NCBI GenBank assembly: GCA_944323685.1
Contig: CALUTJ010000010.1
Span: 1-64,000 of the forward strand
Reading direction: 5' to 3'
Origin: Candidatus Gastranaerophilales bacterium
Lineage (GTDB): Bacteria > Cyanobacteriota > Vampirovibrionia > Gastranaerophilales > Gastranaerophilaceae
DNA length: 64,000 bases
Positions 8,573 through 15,900 of this stretch are shown one piece after another; position 1 is the first letter of the stretch, and each line of letters opens with the position of its first letter. The position numbers and the translations under genes are program-made. The notes under the pieces are model-generated. The model saw only the letters and a list, made by a program, of their open reading frames with translations, was not told the DNA's origin and did no database searches.

Positions 8573-9853
8573 GTGTTTATTAATCCGATAAAATATAATA
8601 CAATCCCCGCATCTAATTTATCCTTCAAAGCCGGAAAAACATCAGTGTATACAGACTTTGACAGAACATACACTCCTTTTTCGCACGTTGAGATGTGCGC
8701 TGATTACACCCTGCCTGAAGGCAGCGAAAAAAGATTTTTATTCAACGAGTATTTTCAAAAAATAAAAGACTTTTCTGATATTGCAAAAGGTAAAGTTTTG
8801 TTAACAATTACCACCGGCAGAAATGTATCCGAATACAAATATGTTGAACAAAAGCTCAAAGACAAACACCTCAACTACTTTTCACCCGATGCTGTTATCA
8901 CAAAAGACGGCGGAGACCGTTTTGTAAAACAGGATAACAAATGGTGCAAAGATTCTCAAAAAACAGAAGCGATAAAAGCATCAACGAACGGCTGGGACGC
9001 TTTAAAAATTAAAATCGCAATAAAAGACATAATAAGACAGGAGTTTAAAAACCCCGTTTTTATAGAATCTCCGGTCAACAGAACAAAAGACGATTACGGT
9101 GCTATTTCGCTTGAAGAACAGTTTGACAAACTGTCGGATAAAGACAAAGAAAACTATGTTTCCTTTACAAAAGACGAGGACAACTCGATAGAAATCGCGT
9201 TTTCAAACAAAATTCCGTCTGCCAAAATCAAAGAAAAAATAGAAGACTACCTCAAAAAAAATAATATCAATGCCGTGGTAAAACACTACCCGCAGGATTT
9301 TAACGGTTTTTGCCCGCAGTTTAAAAACGGCGAAAAGATAATACTCCCCGGCGACAGAATGTTTATAAAGCCGGCGCCGGAGGGAAAACAGATTTCAAAA
9401 CTTTATGACGTCAAGGACGCCCTCAAAAAAGTCATAACCGGCAGCACAGACGATTTGATAATTGCAGCGGGGGATGAAAGCAACGACGAAGAAATGCTAA
9501 ATCCGCTTAATTATCTTGATTTATACGGCATAAACATCGATAAAAACAAACCCGTATCCGAAATACTAAAGGACGAAAATGTTCTTGAGGCTTTAGGAAA
9601 AATGCCTTTTGCCGCAATTATTGTCGGCAGCAGCAAAAAGCTTGACCACCTGAGAGAAATGGATAAAATGCTCAGAGAAAAAGGCATAAACAAAATCATA
9701 TGCATACCGGATTCCCTTGATAAAAACAACGGATTTGTGGAAGCAATAAAAACAGCAATGTACGATTATGCGGAAAAAAACCCGTTATACTCTTATGAAA
9801 TGGGTATGGATTTATATACCTCGCTTATGGACGGAGGTTCTATATGGTCTTAG
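8573..9853 (+). CDS. HAD-superfamily phosphatase, sucrose-phosphatase-like (IIB)
   Basis: A 426-residue protein with the HAD motifs of small-molecule phosphatases: motif I DFDRT (D28 nucleophile, D30 acid/base), motif II threonine in TITTGRN, and motif IV GDESND (D301, D305). The cap is large, as in Cof/sucrose-phosphatase relatives, so a sugar phosphate is a reasonable but unproven substrate. The first 20 residues carry NLSFKA, the same short motif as in neighbouring proteins. GTG 8573 follows TTGAGG at suitable spacing. The last codons overlap the radical SAM gene, making this the first gene of a tight operon running to 15900. Confidence 0.82.
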   Translation: MFINPIKYNTIPASNLSFKAGKTSVYTDFDRTYTPFSHVEMCADYTLPEGSEKRFLFNEYFQKIKDFSDIAKGKVLLTITTGRNVSEYKYVEQKLKDKHLNYFSPDAVITKDGGDRFVKQDNKWCKDSQKTEAIKASTNGWDALKIKIAIKDIIRQEFKNPVFIESPVNRTKDDYGAISLEEQFDKLSDKDKENYVSFTKDEDNSIEIAFSNKIPSAKIKEKIEDYLKKNNINAVVKHYPQDFNGFCPQFKNGEKIILPGDRMFIKPAPEGKQISKLYDVKDALKKVITGSTDDLIIAAGDESNDEEMLNPLNYLDLYGINIDKNKPVSEILKDENVLEALGKMPFAAIIVGSSKKLDHLREMDKMLREKGINKIICIPDSLDKNNGFVEAIKTAMYDYAEKNPLYSYEMGMDLYTSLMDGGSIWS

Positions 9854-11109
9854 AACTTCCTTTTGAAATGGAATTTATCTTAAGCCTCACATACCGCTGC
9901 AACCTCAATTGCTCTATGTGCACGCAGTACGGTGACGGGTTTAAACAAAATGCCCCGCAGGATATGACACTTGAACAATGGGAAAACTTCTTTGAATCTG
10001 TATCCGATGTAAACCCCAAACCCAAAATGCTTTTAATGGGCGGAGAGCCATTGTTGTACAAAGATTTTGAAAGACTGTTTGAACTCACGCAAAAGCACGG
10101 GTTTAACGTACAGATAGTTACAAACGGCGTACTTTTAGACAAATACTTAGCACAAATTGCAAAAACCGATACAACAATAACCATAAGCCTTGACGGATTA
10201 GAACACACTCACGACACAATAAGAAACAAACCTGGTACGTTTAAAAAGGTTATGCAAAACATTGACAAAATAGAAGCGTACCAAAAACAGGGAAGCAAAA
10301 TTAAACTTTGCATAAACTGCGTTATGCTGCCCGATAACGTTGACGAACTGTCGGAATTTCTGGAATTTATCCAGAAAAAAAACATACACACGCTGACATT
10401 CCAGCATTTACAGTTTTCTTCTCAAGAATTAAATAAACACACAAACACTCAATGGCAGCAGCGATTAAACAAACCGTATGCAGGGGGGCTTATACCGCCC
10501 AAGCAGTACAAAATTGACAAACAATACGTCAATAAGCTTGCTGCCGCCATTGAGAAACTTAAAGATGTCTGCAAAACAACAGCGTACGTCTTCCCCGCAC
10601 TGGAGGACGAGGAAATCGAAAACTATTATCTTGACAAAGACCTTGACACAATCCGTGCAGGGCGCATCTGCACAACCCCGTGGGTCAATCCGACAATCCA
10701 CTCCAACGGTGATGTTTCAAACTGTATAGGCAACATTATCGGCAACATAAACAGAGAAGACTTCTGGGCAATATGGAACAACGAAAAAGCAAACAATTTA
10801 AGACACGCGCTTTGTAAATACGGCAAATTTACGCTCTGCGCAAAATGCTGTAATTTTTACAAAGGCAACTTTATATATGCCCCAAATACGCTGCTGACTG
10901 TAAACAACAAACTGCTCAGCCTTCCTGATGAAATAAATTACATAAAATCATCAAAAAACGGGGTATTTATTCTGGACAAATACAGAGATAAAACCATAAA
11001 CAACGCCACACCGGTTATACCTTTAGAAACTTTTACCCCTGCATCTGTTCAAAAACTCAAAAATACAGAAACAATCATCGCAATGTTTAGCGAACTAAAA
11101 GGAGCTTAA
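9844..11109 (+). CDS. Radical SAM protein with SPASM domain
   Basis: A 421-residue radical SAM enzyme. The AdoMet-cluster motif CNLNCSMC (C19, C23, C26), GGEP (66-69) and TISLDG show an intact N-terminal core. The C-terminal part has C276, C294, C324, C332 and C335/C336, a SPASM-type layout for auxiliary iron-sulfur clusters. SPASM enzymes usually modify peptides or proteins, or mature partner enzymes, so a protein substrate encoded nearby is possible; the coiled-coil gene begins two bases after this stop. The start is preceded by GGAGG and overlaps the HAD gene by ten bases. A degenerate paralogue ends the same operon (14950-15900). Confidence 0.88.
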   Translation: MVLELPFEMEFILSLTYRCNLNCSMCTQYGDGFKQNAPQDMTLEQWENFFESVSDVNPKPKMLLMGGEPLLYKDFERLFELTQKHGFNVQIVTNGVLLDKYLAQIAKTDTTITISLDGLEHTHDTIRNKPGTFKKVMQNIDKIEAYQKQGSKIKLCINCVMLPDNVDELSEFLEFIQKKNIHTLTFQHLQFSSQELNKHTNTQWQQRLNKPYAGGLIPPKQYKIDKQYVNKLAAAIEKLKDVCKTTAYVFPALEDEEIENYYLDKDLDTIRAGRICTTPWVNPTIHSNGDVSNCIGNIIGNINREDFWAIWNNEKANNLRHALCKYGKFTLCAKCCNFYKGNFIYAPNTLLTVNNKLLSLPDEINYIKSSKNGVFILDKYRDKTINNATPVIPLETFTPASVQKLKNTETIIAMFSELKGA

Positions 11110-11110
11110 T

Positions 11111-12466
11111 ATGAAAATAAGTAAAATTTCTCCACAAACCGTAAAAAGAACAAGAGCCGGCTTTCCGCAAAGAGAGCAGGATTTAACCAGCTTCGGCACA
11201 AACGAAGAAAATAAACAACCGCAAGCACCCGAAAGCAAAAACGCTTCCGACGCAATAAAAAGCAACTTTCTCTCGGGTATTTCCTTTAAAGGTCAGACCC
11301 AAAACATAATACGCAAAACTCTCGGTACCGCCGGTGTTGTGGCAATAGGCAGAGAACCCGGCTACAGCGATACACGTTCCGTAGAAGAACAAATCGGAAG
11401 CACCCCGATGAGCTATGCCAATTCATCAATAGAAAAAACAAATAACGACTACACGACAAACAGGGTATACTTTGCCGACCCTGAAGAAGTAGTTAACACT
11501 CAGACAAAACGCGACCACGACTACATTGTGTACGACAACCGCCCGAAATATCCGCGGCTTGAAAATGTCAGAGAAAATTACTTCAACGAAGAACGCAATG
11601 CAAACAACTACGGACAGGACTTTAAAACAATCGCGGAATACTATTACCGAAGGGAACTTGCAGACAAAAGAGAACTGCAAAAACTGCTTGACGAAAAAGC
11701 CGGATTCCAGCACGAATACGATATTTCAGCACAATACAAAAACGAGCTTGACAATAAAGTAAACGAATATCCCTGGGAACCGCAGGATTTAAAAAGAGAC
11801 AAAGAAAAAGCAGACTACTTCTACAGCAAAAACTCCGAACGCTACGAGCAGTTGAACCAAAAAATCGGGTATTACTCGGACAGAATCAACGACTCAAAAA
11901 CGCAGCAGAAAAAAGCCATAGAAGCCTTTAAAATCTTTGACGAAGTTGGATTAATGTTTATGGACAGAGATAACGCAAGAAACCAGATTCAATTCAAACG
12001 CTGGGTAATGAAAGACTCTGAAGCAGCAATTATAAAAAACAACAAGATTTTAAAAGATTTCAGAAAACAAAAAGAGGATTTGGAAAAACAAATAAAAGTA
12101 GCTCAGGAATGGAAAGACCTGAACGAAGAAAAAGCAAACGCACCGGAAGGCGACTACAGCCGCTACGATTATTACACGGCGCATCAAAAACGTCAGGAAG
12201 AAATTGCCGAAAGAGATGAGGCCAAAGCTGAATGCGAAAGAGTTAACAAAAAGCTGTTGATTTTAAATGACAGATTAAATAAAGTAAAATTAAATATCGC
12301 ACAGGGTGAAAAATCCAACAACGAACACCAGCAGCTTATAGACAGATACAGAAAAGTTCTGCCCGAGCTTGAGGCAAGCTTTAAATGCAAGTCTGAAGAA
12401 ATAAAAAAATTCTATCCTAAGATGGAAGAATTTTACCGTAACAACGTAGAAGAATGGCAATACTAA
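11111..12466 (+). CDS. Coiled-coil protein with N-terminal SFKG motif
   Basis: A 451-residue protein without known domains. Residues 1-60 are polar and low-complexity, ending in GISFKGQT (57-61), the motif also seen in the kinase-like, HAD and (loosely) isomerase proteins. Residues about 175-440 are nearly continuous charged helix with heptad spacing, predicted to be coiled coil. No signal peptide is evident. It sits between the radical SAM gene (two-base gap) and the GH13-like gene (13-base overlap), so it is surely co-expressed. It could be a scaffold or a substrate of the adjacent radical SAM enzyme; that is only inference. Confidence 0.78.
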   Translation: MKISKISPQTVKRTRAGFPQREQDLTSFGTNEENKQPQAPESKNASDAIKSNFLSGISFKGQTQNIIRKTLGTAGVVAIGREPGYSDTRSVEEQIGSTPMSYANSSIEKTNNDYTTNRVYFADPEEVVNTQTKRDHDYIVYDNRPKYPRLENVRENYFNEERNANNYGQDFKTIAEYYYRRELADKRELQKLLDEKAGFQHEYDISAQYKNELDNKVNEYPWEPQDLKRDKEKADYFYSKNSERYEQLNQKIGYYSDRINDSKTQQKKAIEAFKIFDEVGLMFMDRDNARNQIQFKRWVMKDSEAAIIKNNKILKDFRKQKEDLEKQIKVAQEWKDLNEEKANAPEGDYSRYDYYTAHQKRQEEIAERDEAKAECERVNKKLLILNDRLNKVKLNIAQGEKSNNEHQQLIDRYRKVLPELEASFKCKSEEIKKFYPKMEEFYRNNVEEWQY

Positions 12467-14316
12467 ATAAATACAAATTTTATGAACTTACTCCGAAAGA
12501 TTGTTTGAACCTGTCGTTTGAACAATCTTTCGCAATGTTAAAAGACCTGCTCGGGGAAACTTGTCTGAAAGATGCTCTGGATATATCAAAGCCGTATCCT
12601 TCACCTCTTAAAAACACAAAAGATACAAACTGGTGCAAAACAGTAAAAATCATCGGCATAAACCCGAGGCTGACAAAAACCTTCCTCGGGATTGTCCAAT
12701 ATGCAATGACTTTTCCAGAAAGAGGTATCCACCTTATGCCGTTATGGACTACAGGTGATAAAGGCAGCCTTTATGTGCAAACCTCATGGCGGCTCAATGA
12801 CGAGTTTATAGACCCCGATTTAAAAAACCTCGGCTACGACACAGCGGAAAAACAGCTCAAACTTGTTATAAACCTTTTGCACGCAATGGGAAAAATTGTC
12901 GGGTTTGATGCACTGCCGCATGTTGACAATTTTTCGGAAATCACATTGCTAAACCCGCGATTTTTTGAATGGGCTAAACTTAACAAACAAAAGACTTCTC
13001 AGCTTTTTTACCCCGAAGTTGACTACAACACGATTTATAAAGATGTGGAAAAAGTTATAATTTCTACCCTCAACGCACCGGAAAATCTCTTTGAACTTCC
13101 GGAAGAAGAGAGAGAAAAAATTGTTTTTGCGCCAAACTCCGACAGGACTCAGGTAAGAATAAAACTTATGAAAAAGATAAGAGCCGCAGGGCTGTGGCCT
13201 TTGCCGGTTACTGAGCACGCTCCTATGCGTCCTGTGATTTTTCAAAGGATAAAAAAATCGGGTTCAGACTACTGGGCGGAATTTGAGGTAAAAGACCGAG
13301 CAAAAGCAGCAAAAATAATAGGCTGTATCACGCCTTACAAATGGTACAAAACTGATAAAGACGGCTGCATCGTAAAAAACGGCGTTGAACAAGAGGTATG
13401 GGATTACTTTTCGGATAAAATATTTGATTTTCAAAAAGAATATAACTTTGATTTTTTAAGGGCGGATATGGCGCACAACCAGATATCACATTCCCACAAC
13501 GGCAAGGAAAAAGACGAAACCGAAAAGCAGGAGATGTGGGCTTATTTAAAAGACAAAATTAACGTACAAAAGCCTTATTTCGGTATTTTAAGCGAGGCAT
13601 TTTTTAACACATACTACATTAACGGCATCGCCGATATGGTCAACAAAAAAGCCGATATCGTGCTCGGCAATATGAATTTTCAATACCTTAACAAGGAATA
13701 CATTGACACCATAGATGATTTTTTAAACCCGTTTAGAAAAAACTTCCCGTTTTACCCGTGCGTATGTATTTTTTCCAATGACGGAGATTTAAAAGAGCAC
13801 TCAAAATATTTTCAATCGGAAGAAGCCAACGAAATAAGATTCTTTATATCAATGTTTTTAAACCTGCCTTCTTATATGGGAATGGGTTATGAAACCAAAA
13901 GCCTCAAACCCGGGAAGCCGGCGGAGTTTTCTAACGAATATGTAAAACACCAATCAAAGCCTTATCTATTCGGTACAAACGCTACGCTGTTTGAGCAGAT
14001 AACGCTTATGCGAAAGCTCTATGAAAAATACAAAAATACCATAGACACATCAACGCTGAAACTTTTAGAAACAGACAACCCGTCGTGTCTTGCGTGGTGT
14101 TACCTGAAAAATGGCAGAGCAAAGCTTTTGTTTGCAGTAAATTTAAACCCCAAAAAACAAACCGTAAATATAAAAAGTCCGCTGCTGACGGACAGAGCAG
14201 AGTTCGTTTACACAAATTCAAAATACGATGAGATAACAACGGACATTGAAAACGGAAGCTTAGCAATCGAAAATATTTATATCGGAGAATGTGCGGTGTA
14301 TGAATTTGAACAGTAA
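12454..14316 (+). CDS. GH13-like (alpha-amylase family) enzyme
   Basis: A 620-residue protein with a degenerate but readable GH13 barrel: region I VGFDALPHVDN (about 149-159), region II FDFLRADMAH with R336 and probable nucleophile D338, region III ILSEAFF with probable acid/base E381, and region IV FSNDGD (N442-D443) in place of the usual HD. The catalytic Asp/Glu pair is therefore kept while the flanking consensus is unusual, so it may act on an atypical alpha-glucoside or be a transferase. The C-terminal about 90 residues look like the family's beta domain. No signal peptide is seen, suggesting a cytoplasmic role in storage polysaccharide or sugar phosphates with the upstream HAD phosphatase. 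It overlaps both neighbours. Confidence 0.78.
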   Translation: MAILNKYKFYELTPKDCLNLSFEQSFAMLKDLLGETCLKDALDISKPYPSPLKNTKDTNWCKTVKIIGINPRLTKTFLGIVQYAMTFPERGIHLMPLWTTGDKGSLYVQTSWRLNDEFIDPDLKNLGYDTAEKQLKLVINLLHAMGKIVGFDALPHVDNFSEITLLNPRFFEWAKLNKQKTSQLFYPEVDYNTIYKDVEKVIISTLNAPENLFELPEEEREKIVFAPNSDRTQVRIKLMKKIRAAGLWPLPVTEHAPMRPVIFQRIKKSGSDYWAEFEVKDRAKAAKIIGCITPYKWYKTDKDGCIVKNGVEQEVWDYFSDKIFDFQKEYNFDFLRADMAHNQISHSHNGKEKDETEKQEMWAYLKDKINVQKPYFGILSEAFFNTYYINGIADMVNKKADIVLGNMNFQYLNKEYIDTIDDFLNPFRKNFPFYPCVCIFSNDGDLKEHSKYFQSEEANEIRFFISMFLNLPSYMGMGYETKSLKPGKPAEFSNEYVKHQSKPYLFGTNATLFEQITLMRKLYEKYKNTIDTSTLKLLETDNPSCLAWCYLKNGRAKLLFAVNLNPKKQTVNIKSPLLTDRAEFVYTNSKYDEITTDIENGSLAIENIYIGECAVYEFEQ

Positions 14317-14953
14317 AACAACAAACAGCCACATAACCGAAAATATAATATGGTCATTTCTTGATGACAGAAAAGAAATATTTTCAAAAATTTATCACTC
14401 AAACAAATGGTACAGCGAAGAAAGCCGCTCGGGCAAAGGCTCGGAGCTTGCAGCTACGCAAGAAATAAGAAAACATTTACCAGTGATTTTTAGCAAATAC
14501 GATATCAAGACCATTACAGACGCCCCGTGCGGTGATTTCCACTGGCAAAAATTTTTAAATTACAATTTTGAAAGCTACACAGGCATAGATATTGTCGAAG
14601 ATTTGATAAAATACTGCAATGCCAACTATGCCAATCAAAAAACAAAGTTTTATACGGCGGATATTTTAGATTACAAATTCCAAAAAACAGACGCGATTTT
14701 ATGCCGCGATTGTTTTATCCATTTGCCTTTAAGAGATATATCCCGCGCATTAAAAACAATGAAACACTCGTGCACAAAATATCTGTTAACAACAAACTAT
14801 CCGCATGTACAAAACAATAGCGAGGTTTTAACAGGACAATTCAGAAAAATAAACTTAATGAAACCTCCTTTTAACTTTCCAAAACCATTAACAGAAATTT
14901 TTGAAGACAAAGAAAAAACGCTTGCGCTCTGGGAGTTCGACAAAATATTATGA
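14300..14953 (+). CDS. Class I SAM-dependent methyltransferase
   Basis: About 217 residues. Motif I is TDAPCGDFHW, followed by YTGIDIVEDLI (acidic residue for the AdoMet ribose), TADILDY and AILCRDCFIHLP, a Rossmann-fold methyltransferase order. The substrate is unknown. Two starts are possible: GTG 14291, three bases after GGAG, and ATG 14300, twelve bases after it; I prefer ATG. The gene overlaps the GH13-like gene and shares an ATGA stop/start with the next gene, so translation is probably coupled. Confidence 0.83.
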   Translation: MNLNSKTTNSHITENIIWSFLDDRKEIFSKIYHSNKWYSEESRSGKGSELAATQEIRKHLPVIFSKYDIKTITDAPCGDFHWQKFLNYNFESYTGIDIVEDLIKYCNANYANQKTKFYTADILDYKFQKTDAILCRDCFIHLPLRDISRALKTMKHSCTKYLLTTNYPHVQNNSEVLTGQFRKINLMKPPFNFPKPLTEIFEDKEKTLALWEFDKIL

Positions 14954-15900
14954 TACACCTGCCTTTCGAATTGGAATTTGATATAAGTATTGATAAAGGT
15001 TTTACCCAGCAAAACAAATGGCTGACAAACCTTATACAAGAACTGAACGAAACAGAGCCGAAACCGCGGCTGAACTTTTTTGTAAATGCGGCTGACTTTA
15101 ATAATTTTTACACCGAAAACCGCAGGATTTTAGAAGAATATACAAACAAAAAATTTTATACAGAGCTTACTCAAACCGCTCAAATACAGGAGCTAAAATC
15201 CATACAAAAAATTTATCCGGATTTTTTGTGCACAATAAAAACAACAGCTTTTAAAAACCTGTATGAAGTTTTAAAGCACCTCGGCGATTGCGGCATAGAC
15301 AGGGTATTACTTTTTCACGACTCAAAATGCGGCAAAAACTTTTTTGAAGAATTTATACCAGAACTGTCAAAATGCAAAAACACACCGCCTGTTAAAAATC
15401 TGTATCTGCTGCCGTATATGGAAGACAGAGAGATGAGTAATTTTTACACAAAAAACGATAAAAACAGAAAATATCTAACCTGCGCAGCGTTATGGATTAA
15501 CCCGATTATAAAAAATAACGGAGAGCTGTATTGCTGCGACAAAAATTATGCGGGCAATCTGAACGATAAAAGCTTTTTTGAGTTGTGGAACAGCGAAAAA
15601 ACTGCCGGCCTGCGCAATCGTCTTATACAGGAAAAGCAGCTTCCGCAATGCAGCAGCTGCCGGTATTTTTACAAAAACGCTCTGTTTATTGCAGATAACA
15701 CGGCTTTTGAATACAAAGGCAACCTCTTTAAATTCCCCTCCGCACTAAACTTTATAAAATCATGCCCGGGGCTGGCTTTGTGCGGTCACAAGACAGACAA
15801 AAACACTTACGAAGTGCTGCCGGTTGAAATCTTTAACGCCGATGACCTAAACAACCTCATAAATACATCAGATGAAAAATTGTTGTTTATTTTAGAATAA
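14950..15900 (+). CDS. Radical SAM/SPASM paralogue lacking the AdoMet cluster cysteines
   Basis: A 316-residue relative of the 9844-11109 enzyme. Its start, LPFELEFDISI, aligns with LPFEMEFILSL there, but the three cluster cysteines are replaced by F18, N22 and L25, and the GGEP strand reads FVNAAD. The C-terminal half is well conserved (WINPIIKNNGELYCCD; C178, C195, C196, C234, C237; FFELWNSEK), so the SPASM-type metal region remains. It also lacks about 100 residues of the core. It should not cleave AdoMet. It could be a substrate-recognition or partner subunit for the intact enzyme in the same operon. It ends nine bases inside the convergent PHP-helicase gene. Confidence 0.8.
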   Translation: MIHLPFELEFDISIDKGFTQQNKWLTNLIQELNETEPKPRLNFFVNAADFNNFYTENRRILEEYTNKKFYTELTQTAQIQELKSIQKIYPDFLCTIKTTAFKNLYEVLKHLGDCGIDRVLLFHDSKCGKNFFEEFIPELSKCKNTPPVKNLYLLPYMEDREMSNFYTKNDKNRKYLTCAALWINPIIKNNGELYCCDKNYAGNLNDKSFFELWNSEKTAGLRNRLIQEKQLPQCSSCRYFYKNALFIADNTAFEYKGNLFKFPSALNFIKSCPGLALCGHKTDKNTYEVLPVEIFNADDLNNLINTSDEKLLFILE

